A program made the position numbers and the translations under genes. This document shows positions 10,960-23,245 of a stretch of DNA of 64,000 nucleotides, piece by piece; position 1 is the first letter of the stretch; the number at the start of each line of letters is the position of its first letter. This DNA is from Glebionis coronaria (lineage: Eukaryota; Streptophyta; Magnoliopsida; Asterales; Asteraceae), in NCBI GenBank assembly GCA_025667525.1, contig CM046882.1:500932292-500996291 (forward strand). Direction: 5' to 3'. The notes under the pieces were generated by a model that was not told the DNA's origin, made no database searches, and was given only the letters and a program-made list of their open reading frames with translations.

Positions 10960-13900
10960 AGCACAATTAGAGTATCCCCATTAGCCGTCTCGATCATTGT
11001 CTGATGCGCCCATAGGACATGTGGTAGTTCATCCACTCATTTGGCGCTTCTCTCATCTAGGCGCGCCTTTATTCCTTCACCTAGGCTTCTATTCGCTCTC
11101 TCCACCAGACCATTAGTCTGTGGGTGTTTCACTGATGCAAAGCGTCGTTTGATGGTCAGCGCTGCACACCAATCTTTGAACGGATTGTCCGCAAACTGTT
11201 TTCCGTTATCTTAGATGATCTCCCCTGGTAAACCAAAACGACATACAATATTTTCCCAAACAAAATTTTTTACCTGTTTGCCCGTAATTGTCGCAACTGC
11301 CTTAGCCTCTATCCAGCGAGTGAAGTAGTCCATAGCCACGATCAAGAACTTAACGCCTCCGGCTGCAATAGGAAAAGGACATGCTATGTCTATTCCCCGT
11401 TTGTAAAATGGCCATGGGGATGTGATGGGTGTCAGCTCTTGTTGTGGATGACGCGGTATTGGCCTATGCACTTGCCAATCATTACATTTATGAATCATAT
11501 CTCGTGCGTCTCGATGCATAGTCGGCCAATAGTATCCTGTGCGTAGAGCCCGTGCTACTACCGATCTAGGGCCGGCGTGCATGTCGCACGACCCTTCATG
11601 AATTTCACTAATCACATAGCTAGCTTGGCGTGGTCCGACACATCGCAACCACGAATGTAAGAATGAGCTTTTGTATAAGACACCATTGCGGAATTCAAAA
11701 TGTTGTGACTTCCTTTTTATGCGATGCGCCTTTGTTTCATCATCAGGAAGGGTTTTGTCCGTTAAATAGTTTATGATCGGGGTCATCCACGTAGGCCCCT
11801 CCTCATCAACTACCGTTGCGACCTCCTCGCCTGTAATGGATTTATCCTTGAGTGTTTCCACCAACACTTGTTTGGATAGATGGGCGAAGCTCGTAGACGT
11901 GGTTTTGTTAAGGGGGTCTGCCTTCTTAATCTCGCCTCTCGGTACCTACTTGATAGAGAACTTGTCAAAACTAGCGATAAGTGACTTGACTTTCTCCAGA
12001 TATTGGATCATGTTCTCCTCTTTGGCTTCGTATCCTCCTAGGATGTGATTCGCGACAAGTCGTGAGTCCACGTAGGCTTCAAGGTTGCGCACTCCCATCC
12101 TAGCTGCAATTTTCAACCCGCAATTAATGCTTCGTATTCTGACTCATTATTTATAGCTGTGAATTCAAAACGCAAGGCATAGGTGAACTCCATGCCTTCC
12201 GAATTTGTGAGTATGAGGCTCGCTCCTGATCCGTCCGTGCAAGAAGATCCATCGGTGAACAATACCCATGGTTCCGATGGGATCTCTTCCTTTGGTACCA
12301 TTGGCTCCTCCTCCTCGGGCTTCTCAATTATGAAATCTGCCAAGATTTGGCCTTTTATGGCTGTCCTTGGTCTATAGGAGATGTTGTATTCCCCCAGCAG
12401 GACGCTCCACTTCTGAAGTCTTCCTGCCACGTCTGGTTTGGAGATAACATGTTTTATTGGCTGACCCGTGACAACCACTATTGGGTGCGTCTGGAATTAC
12501 CGACGTAACTTTTTTGTGGCGTAAACCAACGATAAGACCAACTTCTCCATTGGCGAATAATTCAGTTCTAACCCTTGCAGCGCTCTGCTTATGAAACAGA
12601 CCGGAGTCTGGACTGAATCCCAAAGTCATGAGAACTATGCTTATTGCTCCATATGTAGCGGATAAGTACATGATTAGCTCCTCCTTAGGTCGCGGGGCGA
12701 CTAGCATGGGAAGAGCCGCTAGATGCTGCTTGAGCTGCCCAAACGCTTCCTCCGCCTCTCTTGTCCAGCGAAAGTCTCATTTCTTCAAGCACTTTTTTAG
12801 TGTTTTGAATAAAGGGAGTAACTTCTCTGCGGACTTTGATAGGAACCTATTAAGTCCTGCCAGCTTTCCATTAAGTGATTGTACCTCTTTAAGTGTCCGG
12901 GGGGATGGCAGCTGTATCACAGCGTCCGTCTTCTCCGGACAAGGCTTGATGCCAGTTAGATTGATCATATACCCAAGGAACATTCCTTCGGTTGCTCCAA
13001 ACGTGCACTTTTCGGGATTTCATGTTTATTTTCCTCAATGTGTCGAATGTCTCTTGGATGTAATGGAGGAGTTCGTCCTCCATATGGCTTTTGATAACCA
13101 AGTCGTCAACGTAGACTTCAAGGTTACGGCCTATTTGCGAGTCGAAGGCTTTATCAACAAGTTGTTGGTATGTCGCGCCTGCGTTCGTGAGTATGAACGG
13201 CATTTTTGTGTAACAATACACGCCCTGACTGGTATGGAACGCCGTCTTCTCCTCGTCTTCCTCTGCCATCTGGATCTGATGGTATCCTTATTTGTGTCTA
13301 AGAAACATTTAAAAGAGTACCCGCATAGGGATTCCACCTTCCAATGGACAGAAATCTTGTGGGCAAACTTTATTCAAATATGTGAAGTCCACACACATGC
13401 GCCGGCTTTCATCATGCTTCTTGACCATGACCAGATTGGAGAGCCACTCATGGTAATAGACCTCGTGCATAATTCATGCGTCTACCAGTTTTCGTACCTC
13501 GTCCAGTATTACCCGGTTGCGTTCTGGTGCTTGACCGCGCTTCTTTTGTCTAATAGGGGGATATCCAGGGAGGATTTGAAGCTTATGCTCTGTGATCGAA
13601 TGCGGTACACCCGTCATATGCTTTGGTTCCCATGCGAATATATCAAGGTTTTCTTTTAGAAGAGAGCACATGGCCTTCTTTCCTTTCTCAGAGAGGGTTC
13701 CCCCGATAGCCACCTCTTGTTCCGGATATTCAGGGTGGATTACCACTTTCCAGTTAGGGGGTGGTGATCCTTCCTTTATAGGAGCTGGCTAGATTAGTGT
13801 TGTCAGGGCGTGACACTCCGATGCTGGTACGACTGTATTGTAAATAGTGCCGATTCCCCCTTCCACCGGGAGGTTAATCATGCCGTGTGCCGTGGACGGG

Positions 13901-14440
13901 ACTGCCCGTATGGCTAGTATTCCTGGTCTTCCAATAATACCATTGTACAGAGAATGTGAACGTATCACCACAAAGTTCATCCATGCCGTTGTCGAATGCT
14001 CTTTATCTCCAATGGTTACCAGCAAGCGTAATTGCCCCATCGACCAGATAGTGTCTCCACTAAAGCCAATATGCAGCGACGTGGCCGACATTAATTGGCT
14101 TTTAATTTCTGTTCGTAGATGTACGAAGCAGTGTTCGTAGAGTACTTCTGCCGATGATCCTCCATCCACATACATACGACGAACGTTATGTGTTCTAATG
14201 CTTACCTCAATCGTGAGAGGTGCATCCGCCACGTTGCTCACCGTGATAAGATGGAATGAGATTTCTTGCCGTGTGAATTTTTTTTACTAACTTTCTGCTT
14301 CGTCTGGCACTGCCATGATTGAACCATGTATATGGTTGTAGGCTTATCCTTTTGGGAATCTTTTTTTTCATGCTTTTTTTTATCCTTCCGATCCTTCCAA
14401 TCCTTAACTATATGTTTGAGTTTGCTTGATTTAATCAACG
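10960..14440 (-). pseudogene. pol: Gypsy-A pol: protease, RT, two RNase H domains, integrase (disrupted and truncated)
   Basis: Pieces on the minus strand: protease domain 14241-13789 with a D-G-G-S-S type active site; the RT N-terminal arm 13746-13474; RT palm 13269-12889 with YVDD; RNase H1 connection about 12983-12480; archaeal-type RNase H 12478-12113 with FTDGSS; integrase 11867 leftward. In the integrase zinc domain the last Cys is Trp (CNDW versus CSDC in Gypsy-B). A TAA at 11211 precedes the second catalytic Asp. The gene is cut at 10960 by Copia-1, after the conserved TANGD segment. Confidence 0.87.
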
Positions 14441-15955
14441 ACTCTATATGCTTCTTGAGCTGAATGCACTCCTACGTGCCGTGACCTTTGTCATTATGGA
14501 ACTCGCAGAAGCGAGTGCCTTGACGACGATCAACAGGATTTTTCATTGGGAGAGGTCTTGGAAAATTTGCTCCTTCTGTTAATAAGATATCTCGATAATT
14601 CATCTTTAGAGGGGTGAAGTTGTCATCCGTCCGTCCTCCTTTTGCTTGATTTTTGTAATCCAAGCTCCTCCCATTGTCGTGGTTACCTTGGCCACCTGAT
14701 CTGGGCTGATCGTTTGATAGACTCTCCAGGACTTTGTTTGACTATTGCTAATGAGACCGGATCTCTATTATACTTCTTTCGATGAGTATAATTGTTTTGG
14801 AATGCTGTGCGTAATTCATCAAAGCTGTTGATGCTTCGATGGGGGAGCTTTTCAAACCAGTCGCGTGCATTGCCAATCAAGGTTGAATTAAACATCTGAC
14901 ACCATATGGGCATCGGCCATCGTTCAATTTTAGCCTGTGTGTCAAACACCTTTAGGTGATCCTCCGAATCGCCAGATCCGTCATTGGTTTTGACACTCGC
15001 CAGCATGCGGCGCTTCTTTTCCTCGGAGTAATTCTGTATACGAAGAGTGAAGGCATCCTCCCTCTTGCTACACCATAGAAGGGAGAGATCTTCCTCCTCT
15101 TCAGCAAGATAGTAGGTGTTGCCGTAGCGTCCTTCGTCATCCGATGGTTCAGGGGTGGAATACCTAGGTCGGCGACGTCTGGGGTGGTGATCATCCGAGT
15201 CAGACCCCGAAGGGTCGTGATAGGGGGGTTTTCCCCCACCTTTTGATTGATTATGATAACCACTTTTGTGAGAAGGGTAGGATCTCTCTTCCCACCGGAG
15301 TTTATCCTACGGCACACACTGGTGCGGCGATTATCCATTGGAAGAGTTTCCAACACCGCGTGTCCAGTGGAGCCGTCGGATTTTCCTCATCCCCCTGGGA
15401 TTCTTGCAATTCTTGCATGATGCGATCCCCTATGCGCTCGAACACATTCCGTGGGTCGAGGTGGTTCCTCGAAGGGAGGTTGTTCCTGAGCTCGAGGCTT
15501 CCTCCCCTTTTTTCGAGCTTGAGGGGGAGTACCGTGCGTGGCCCTACTGAAGTTAAGTCTGGATTGGAGGTTCCTTCCTAGATTTAACCTTGCCGAGATG
15601 CCCGGGATGTTTCTATCGAAGTTTTGCGTGAGTACGCGTTCGAGGTCCTTATCATCGAGTGAACCAACTTCCAAGGCCGCCTCGACCACGTGTGGCTTTT
15701 CCGGCTCCTTACTAGGGGCCTTTGACGCAGATCCCGGATTGGGATTATCCAGAGTGAGAGTTGGTGGTGGGGTATTGACGGATGTGCCTGTCCCACCAAG
15801 AGATTGAAACGATGTGTTTCGGTTATTCGGCCCTCCAGTTTGGCCACCGGGAAGTGGGGTTGGGGTGAGTACCCCATCACCCCCAAACTTCCGGTTTCCG
15901 GGATTAGTGTTCCTTGGGTTTCCCTGAGGGGGTTCCCTTTGTCACTGGTAAAGAT
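14440..15955 (-). pseudogene. gag: Gypsy-A gag (disrupted)
   Basis: The best-preserved piece is 15006-14683, the retrotransposon gag core around the NARDWFE motif. The last part (14663-14472) ends in a C-x2-H/GHGT-type knuckle-like segment. Comparison with Gypsy-B shows an internal deletion of about 220 bp near 14720-14740. The position aligned with the Gypsy-B start codon (39220) reads GTG instead of ATG. Frame changes occur at several points between 15955 and 15006. Confidence 0.78.
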
Positions 15956-15971
15956 TGAGTTTAGTGTAGGG

Positions 15972-15989
15972 TCCCACGGATGGCGCCAA
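15972..15989 (-). other. Gypsy-A primer binding site
   Basis: The minus strand reads TTGGCGCCATCCGTGGGA just inside the LTR, as is usual for Tat-type gypsy elements. I do not assign the tRNA. Gypsy-B has the same site at 39263-39280. Confidence 0.75.
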
Positions 15990-15991
15990 CT

Positions 15992-16636
15992 TGTTGACAC
16001 AAAAGTTTGATGATCCTAGCTTGACCCGATTTAGGCTTAATTCGGGTTCTTGGTCTGCGGCTCCTACACTAAGTGAACTTCTTGTTGGGATCCTGCGCAC
16101 TAAGACAACACGCTGTTAGGCTTACGTGGGAACGTATCCCACGATTAGACTCCGACGTGAGAGTAAGTAATAGATTTGAGGTTAGGAATCGGTTGTAGAT
16201 TGAGAGTATGAAGAATAAAAGATACCTTTGTGGAACCCTTAGGGGTTCCTTATATAGGAGGTGAAACCCTAATGGGCTGTCACCTATGCTTCGGCCTCAA
16301 GCAAAGGATAAGTTCCATAATTAGTTTGATTGTTATCTTCTAATTATGGTTAGTGTATATCCTCCACTTTAGGGTAAATCCCAATCCTAATAAGATTGTG
16401 ATTCTGTCTAACCCTGTACTGGCCGTGCAGGGCCGTGGGCCGCACACATCTATGCGGCCATTATTCTTTCGAAGCCCATAAGATTATATGACATTAATCC
16501 AACCCATCCGTGACAGGCCGGATGCGAGTAGTACCCGTGGGCCGGGTCCATGACCCGGTTGGGACTATACGTCCTTAGAGTACTAAATTTTTAATGAATG
16601 CATTCCTTATTTTATGTTGTCACTCTGAATTCTGAA
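15992..16636 (-). repeat. Gypsy-A 5' LTR (about 645 bp)
   Basis: It begins TGTTGACAC beside the PBS and aligns along its length with the Gypsy-B LTR (39283-39916). Both share the CCTATATAAGG promoter word on the minus strand (here near 16246-16256) and a long GC-rich tail. The outer end is fixed only by that alignment, because the terminal dinucleotide is not the canonical TG here. Confidence 0.82.
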
Positions 16637-18988
16637 ATTGTGAACGGTACACATATGTGCTCACGCTGACGTATAGGAAGCCCTTAGACTCCCTAAAGAG
16701 CTGGTACGATCATTACTTTTTCGTCGATGAGAAAGTATTCCCTACCCCGTTTGTCCTCAAAACCAGAGTACCCAAAGATTTTCCGCCCAAATCCAAAGAC
16801 TATAGCAGTAAAGACTTGAAAACTCTAGATACCCACCACACAGAATTCCATAGGGGTTTGCCGGAGCACTTCCTGTATTTAGTAGGGATAAGCCGCCACT
16901 ACTATGGGAGGAAGGATATATAGTCGTGCTTTCTAACTGAACGTAGGCAGGGTAGGTCAACCTATATTTGTAGATGTAATAAATGCCACATTTGCATTTT
17001 GTAAACTTACTAATCCATATAATTGCATATGTCCACAGAGATGAACCTACACGGATTATTGCGCCAAGGTGATCCAATGAAAGTGCCTGAAGGATTCCAT
17101 CCGCTGAAAGAGAATGAACTTCCTCTTCATGATGCAACCGCAGACCGAACCATCCCGCTTGAAGAAATCTCTGAGCAAAGATCAGATGAGGGAGAGCCCG
17201 TGATCGAGGAGTCCCCACTTGACTTCCACAACGAAGATGGTGGAGAGTTGCTGCTGGAGGGCGCCGTGCCGCACCAGGAGGAAGCAGAAGAAGATTTCAC
17301 CATCCGTACTGGTGAGGATGAAGAAACTACCCAAGCCTCTGGGTCCCCCAAGCCCGTATCTAGAAAGAGAAAGACCACCAGGAGGGTGGCAAAGACACTA
17401 GGGGACGGGGCATGGGTATCTAACACTCCCCCAAAGAAACTAAGGAAAGACCATCCTCAGTACCAGGAAGGAAGCGACACTGCTACGGCCCAAGTCAACC
17501 CTTCACCGCTCGTAGATGAACAAGTCTGGATGGCCACCCCGGTGAATGCCGTAGCTCCTACCGTCACGGAACCCATGACTGGTACTACGTAAGTACCTCC
17601 TCTTTCTTTCTCTTTTTTTTTAAGGAAATAATTCATAAACAAAATCAATGTGTGTTAATAACAGGGTGGATCCGTCGACCGTGGCCCAAGAGAAGGAGGT
17701 GGAAAGGGAACCCTCTCCAATGACATCCACGAGACCTCCATCCCCTCTAGTGACCCATGCTGAGGAGCTACGTCCTGAGGGACCAGACACCAGCCTGCGC
17801 CTAGCCTGTAATTTATCTAGCTTAACAAGGTTAGAGGCGGAGCCTGAGTGCACGGAATTCATTGAACACATCACTCCCCCGGCTCTGGCGCAAGACTTGG
17901 ACTAATTGGATCACGAGACACTGCTGGAGCAGTTCGATGTGTCATCCGCACACCAAGTGACAGTTGGTGCGGCCCTACGACGCCGTCTGATCAAGGCCTT
18001 GGCTAATGTGAAGCGTGCTGACAAGAAGGTAGCCCGCCGTGAAGCACTAGTTGAAAAGCACGAGAAAACTATCATATCCTTGCGGTCGGCATTGGTCATA
18101 GCGGAGTCCACCATTAAGGAGCAGGCCCATCACGCCAACACTCGTGAAAAACGTATTGCCAAGCTGGAAGCCCTTTTAGCCGCGTCCAACGAGAAGGTAT
18201 GCTCTCAATATTAATGTTTATTTGCATACACACAAGAAAAATCACATTATCCCTGTAATAACTCTAAGTGTCATATGTAGGTGTCCGTTGCCGAAGCCTC
18301 CACCAAAGCCGTAACTGTTCAAGCATTCAACATTGCTCAAGAGCGCGACACGCTGAAGGATGAGCTAACCCAAGCGTGAATTACTTTGGATGAGCAAGAT
18401 GTGGCAGCTGAGGGAGATCTAAGCAAGATGGCCTCGGATTGTGCTGAAAGGATGTGTCCGCCTTTGCTCACAGCCATAGCTGGGCGCAGATGGATGGTTG
18501 GCCAAGGAATGCGGCTTGCCGTGAGCAAGGTGACGGAAGCTCCTTACCTGCTACAAGCGTTTGCTAACGTTGTCTCGGATGGTATTAACCGTGGTAGGCA
18601 CGAGGGACTGGTCAAAGCTGCAGAGCTGATAGGTAAGGAGGAAGATATTACCCAGCACGCCTACCACAACTCTTTAGCTGCGGACAAGATGACTGCGTCA
18701 ATGGATACTCTTGCTGAAATCCAACATCCTCTCTTGGACGAGCTAGAAGCGCTAAAGGATGCTCCTAATGAGGTAATAATGTCCAAGCTTACTGTCGATC
18801 CCATCCAACTAACCTTGCCCACCTACGACTCTGTGTCGAAGGCGATGAAGGGTGAAAAACTGCTTGCCGAGGCGTTGGATGCGAATATGATCAAGGCACA
18901 AGATGAAAGGAATGCTCGCGGGGAGGCCCTCCGTACCTTGATTGAAGAAGGGAAGAAGGAGATAGGGGAGTTCCTACCTCCGTTGTAA
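16637..18988 (+). pseudogene. Antisense, intron-containing gene of Gypsy-B (putative gypsy-type transposase-28-like protein)
   Basis: Four exons join in frame through GT-AG introns: 16637-16951, 17039-17588, 17665-18196 and 18281-18988 (introns 16952-17038, 17589-17664 and 18197-18280). Exon 1 resembles the C-terminal part of the family often named putative gypsy-type transposon (Pfam PF04195 from memory). Exon 2 is acidic with a basic KRK patch. Exons 3-4 form a long coiled coil ending at 18988. In-frame stops at 16921 (TAG), 17903 (TAA) and about 18379 (TGA) make it a pseudogene. Its 5' end is cut by the Gypsy-A LTR. Extra antisense ORFs between pol and the 3' LTR are known in Tat-lineage elements. 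Role unknown. Confidence 0.75.
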
Positions 18989-19705
18989 TTTATATTGTAA
19001 ACATTTGTATCTTATTCGTCCGTATATGTATACGGCTAAAACTGATATTTGAAATAACTTGTCATATGTATGCAAGCAAGTCCGTGATGACCACGGCTAT
19101 TTTGGTGTTATGATTTTGAAACTTGTGTATATATATTTTTGTTAGATATCATATACCTGTACTACATGACATGTCACGTCTTACTTAAAAAATAATACAA
19201 TCAAGTCTATACTTTACTAGACGTGCGGCGTGCGTCTTTACCATGCGAAGCACTGCGTGAGCGCGGCATATGGAAACTTATCACAACGTCTTGTGAGTAA
19301 GGTGTCTAGTAAGGATACGTGATCCGCGTCACTGGGGTTGCATCCCTCTTATGCGACAAGTTGAATCATTAGGTTCACTTAATTCTCTTACCCCGCTTGG
19401 AAGCGCGTTGTACATGTACGGTATTGAATGAATGCATATGAATAAGAAATGGCACATTATAGTAACAACTAAATTCATACGATAATAATAGAATCTAAAA
19501 AATAAAAACAATTTGCACAAAACGAGTCATGGAGCTAGCTAGGCACCACGACATTTTATTAGAACGTTTACGTTTTTGTTTTAACAAGAATGGGAAATCC
19601 TAAAAACAAAAGGAACCTAGAAAGCATAAAAAACAAAACAAAGAGAACACATGGATCTTCATTGAAGCCAGATATAGTGAAGTGTCCATGCGGAAGCCGT
19701 AGCTT
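18989..19705. other. Gypsy-B non-coding interval between the convergent antisense gene and pol
   Basis: No supported gene. The two transcription units converge here, so it should hold both 3' untranslated regions. Confidence 0.6.
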
Positions 19706-20304
19706 TCAAAGATAGCACCTTTTGAGATTGCCGATATTCCATGTGCATTCCAGGTCGCGGCCATCCATGTAACATAACTTGTACGCGCCCCGTCCTAAGG
19801 CTTCCGTGACCTCATACGGTCCTTCCCACTTAGGGCCCAGCTTTCCTGTATTCTCCGCTCGACTTGCCTCGTTAGCACGATATACATAATCTCCCGGTCT
19901 AAAAGAAACACCTTTAACCTTGACATCATAATACGCCTTCATCCGTGCCTTGGACTTGGCCTCATTGATAGCCGCTATCTCCCTTTTTTCCTCCAACAAA
20001 TCTAGATTGATCCGTAGCTGCTCGTCGTTTGTGACGACATTAACCTTCGCTGTGCGGATGGTAGGCATTCCTATCTCTGCTGGTATAACAGCTTCAATGT
20101 GTAGGCCAATGCGAATGGGGTGTCCCCGTTGGCTGTTTTGATCATAGTCCTATGTGCCCATAGAACATGTGGCAGTTTATCCACCCATTTGGCACTTCGT
20201 TGCTCCAGGCGTGCCTTGATGCCTTCACCCAAGCTTCTATTTGCTCGTTCCACAAGGCCGTTTATCTGCGGGTGCTTAACAGATGCGAAGCGCCGTTTGA
20301 TTTT
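19706..20304 (-). pseudogene. pol: Gypsy-B integrase C-terminal part, separated by Athila-1
   Basis: It resumes just after the break with the segment leading to the catalytic Glu (HPQINGLVERANR). The SH3-like C-terminal domain (GDYVYR ... GPYEV) follows, with a stop at 19706. One frameshift near 20070-20080 separates 20334-20071 from 20068-19706. The N-terminal part is at 34173 and above. Confidence 0.88.
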
Positions 20305-21357
20305 TGATGAGATGGCATTTATACATGATATCATCGTTCTTTTCGGGCTTTAAATGCATAAAAATGTCATAAAATACCATATATATGCTTGTGTTTGTTT
20401 ACTTGTGTATTTTAGGTATGGATATCGTGAAAAAGACAAAAGATCATAAGAAACAAGGAAAAACGGACACGAGAAATGAAGCCGTACAAAGAACCGGGCC
20501 CTAGTTCATGAATTATCCAAGATTTACCCTTGAAGACATACAAGATTGATTCTCAAACAATGAAGAAATGACACTTAAAACCCTTGTGAAATCATAATTA
20601 CAAGTTTGGTCCCTTAAGTTTGTCAAAATTAAAAAATGGTCCTTCAACTTTGAAGAAATGGCAAGATTAGTCCCTCATCAAATCTAATATGTCAATTATA
20701 GTCCCTCATGAAGGAAAACATCTATTGAAGACCTGTGAAGATCAAGAAAGTCCAAATTCAATCCTTCAAATATGGAAAAGTGGCAAAAATAACCCTTGAA
20801 ACCCTTATTGCAAAGTATGGTGGCAAAAGTGTGAAGTTTATAACTTGTTTAATAAGGGAAACTAAGTTTGGTTGACTGAAAACACGTTTTACAAGTTTAA
20901 CCAAAGCTCAAGGACTACTAATGTCATTCTCCAAAGTTTAAACTTGCACAAACACGCGCCAAACACAATACACCCCCTTATTTCGGATCAAAACCTTTAC
21001 TGTTTACCATTCATCAACCCAGTTACCATCCCACTTAAACCAAAGGGTAAAATGAATTTACCCACACCCACGCTTGATTTACACATGCAGAAACATAACC
21101 CACACACAAAACCCTCAATCCCATTACCCAAAGGGTCCCACACTCAACCTCGTCCACCTATCACATCACAACTTATTCCCCAAGGATTGCCACGTGTCAA
21201 GATCAACATCCAAGACTCTTAGCTTAACCCCAAAGCTAAAATGAACGTCCATGATGCATTTGGACAGCTCATTCCATCAAATGATCTAGAAGACCTCAAG
21301 GATAATTTGGGAATTTCACTTCTAGGGTTTATGAATAGTGTTAGGCTAGCATTTGCC

Positions 21358-21365
21358 TATAAAAG
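21358..21365 (+). promoter_or_regulatory. TATA box of the Athila-1 5' LTR with upstream G-box
   Basis: TATAAAAG is preceded by CCACGTGTC at 21190-21198, an ABRE/G-box type bZIP site. The pair is kept in the 3' LTR (TATA 31465-31472, G-box 31298-31303). Confidence 0.65.
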
Positions 21366-22289
21366 GAGACCTCAACCTGTGAGAGTCCCTTTGTTCCAGA
21401 ATTTAGCTAATTTCATTGTAATTCCTTTTTATGAAATAAAGTTTAAATTTCTGAAAATTTTGAATTCTCATTTGTTATTTATAAAAGTTTGGTGTCTGGT
21501 TAGCTGAAATCTGAGTTCCATTCACATGTTTTGTTGGTTTTGAAAAAAGGTTTTAAGGATTAAAACACTTGTTTTCAGAAATCAAAGGTTTAATCTGTTT
21601 TTGATCTCACCTTTCTGTTTGTTCATCTTAGCAGCTTGGAAGCTGGTACTTGTTTTGCTAGTACCTCAGCTCAAACAATCCAGGGCCTGGATGTAGGTCT
21701 TGGAGGTTTGCACCCTTCTCCTTTTTCATTTTTCTTAATTTTTTCTGAATATTGGTGATTTTGCATGATTGTTGTTGAATCTGTGTTTCTGTGATTGGAT
21801 CTTCTTTATCTGGGCTTGTTTGATGTTATTGAGTTGATGTTAACTTGATTTGTGGGTTAAATCTGAAATATCCTTTGAAAATTTGTAAAATCAGATAATT
21901 AAGGGGTGTTTGGGTTAACTGCATAAGCAGGTTTTGAGGGAAATTGAGTAGTTGTTTTGTGTTGGTGATTATTGGTATTTGTTTACCTGATATACTTGGT
22001 CGTTTATTTGCAGATTTTGTGGTTTGAAACACCTAGATCCTAAATTAGGCTCTAAAATCATATTTACTTGTTGAAAATGGCTGTGGTTTAAGGGACACCT
22101 AGATCTAAACATAGACTAGGGCTAACAAGTGATTAAACCTGGTTAGTTACACCAGGGAAGTAGGATTTGAGGCTTGAAATTGGATTTGTGGTCAATTAGA
22201 TCAGCAAAGTGTGCATGTGTTCTTGAAGTTCTTAACAGCAAGTGAAATCTGATTTGATCTTGTTCTATACCTTGTTTCAGTGATTGATT

Positions 22290-23245
22290 TAAGTTTGTTT
22301 ATGCTTAATCATAGTTTATATAGCTTGTGTATGCATCTTGTTGAATTTGGAGTGCTTATTCTAGCTTAAAACTGCTTAAGTGTTCATAACAGCTTATATT
22401 CCATGTCTGTGCTAGATCTGAGCATTGTTTGATTTTTCTGTGCTTATTGAGTGAACCAAAGTGTGTTTTTGTGCTTGATTGTGACTCCTTGTGATTAACT
22501 GATCACTTGGGTGCCCTTGTCTTCCAATAAAATATACAGAATCTCTCTAAAAAGCCAAGTCAAATAGTCAAGGCAGTGGGAACCAGTTCCTACTGAAAGT
22601 TCCCCCTGCTAGTGTATTTTGGTGTTCAGCTTATCAATAAGCTATTCTAGCTTATTTTAACAAGCAACAACTTGGATTTTGTAATAGGTGCTCATTATTT
22701 GACCCATTTGTTCATACTGGAGCAATTGGTGGGTTGACTTTAGGGTTTGAATTGAAAACCAACTTAATTGACTTTTTCATAAGTGCTTATTGGCTTACTC
22801 CAACTTATTGGTTTGGCTTATTGAATTTTGGTTGATTTTTTTGGCTTATTGAAAAGTCATTTGTGACATTTTGCAAGTTGAATCAAGCCCTGAGGTGCCC
22901 TAGATCTCAAACCCGACTATTTTGTCTTTTAGTGGATTTGTACTTTGCTTATTTCTGGCTTATTGAGTGTGCTTTTTCAAAATTTCTTTTTATAGATCTC
23001 TTTAGTATCCCAAAAGAAGGTTGTGTGTCAAATTAGAGCTTATGGCATTAGCTTATTGCTTAATGGGCTTAATGGCCTAATAAGGATAAGCTGTTTGATC
23101 ATTAAGCTGTGATAAGCTCACTTTTAGGTTTTGGGCCTTCAAAGTTTTGTGTTTAGAATTAAATTTTGAGTCAGATAGTGCTTTTTCAAGTCTTTTGGGC
23201 TTATTTTGACTTTTTGGGCTAAAAAGCCCAATAAGCTTGACTGTT
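22290..23245 (+). repeat. AGCTTATT word cluster in the Athila-1 5' LTR
   Basis: Some two dozen copies of GCTTATT / AGCTTAA and the inverse AATAAGC occur within 950 bp, downstream of the TATA box and therefore in transcribed LTR sequence. Spacing is irregular, and several pairs can form hairpins (for example at 22626-22660). Confidence 0.7.

Larger units (their letters stand above)
10960..16636 (-). mobile_element. Gypsy-A: Tat-type Ty3/gypsy retrotransposon, 3' part beyond the left edge
   Basis: On the minus strand: LTR (15992-16636), PBS, gag, protease, RT, RNase H, a second (archaeal-type) RNase H and integrase. RT before integrase is gypsy order, and the second RNase H is the hallmark of the Tat lineage. 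Copia-1 truncates the integrase at 10960. The LTR end at 16636 abuts the interior of the plus-strand gene of Gypsy-B, so Gypsy-A most likely inserted into that gene. Gypsy-A is the related but more decayed of the two gypsy copies. Confidence 0.88.
16637..20304 (-). mobile_element. Gypsy-B, left part: antisense gene and integrase tail
   Basis: This is the 3' portion of the Tat-type element whose 5' portion is 34173-39916. The integrase is broken exactly at the Athila-1 insertion (20304/34173), and the frame resumes across the break. Downstream of pol lies a gene on the opposite strand (16637-18988). No 3' LTR is seen. The left end is truncated where the Gypsy-A LTR begins, which fits insertion of Gypsy-A into the antisense gene. 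Confidence 0.85.

Noticed and set aside
12628..13659. A 343-codon plus-strand ORF.
   Set aside because: It is the reverse-strand shadow of the Gypsy-A RT region, and the minus strand carries the RT motifs.
15992..16636. This LTR read as one shared by a tandem Gypsy-B/Gypsy-A array.
   Set aside because: There is no PPT at its right side and the antisense gene is cut mid-domain, so insertion of Gypsy-A into Gypsy-B explains it better.
19329..19520. A 63-codon minus-strand ORF in the Gypsy-B interval.
   Set aside because: Short, no homology or composition signal; treated as chance.
20872..21507. Two ORFs (116 and 88 codons) in the Athila-1 LTR, repeated at 30979-31614.
   Set aside because: They are identical in kind only because the LTR is duplicated. 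They span the promoter and have no recognisable domain or coding signature.
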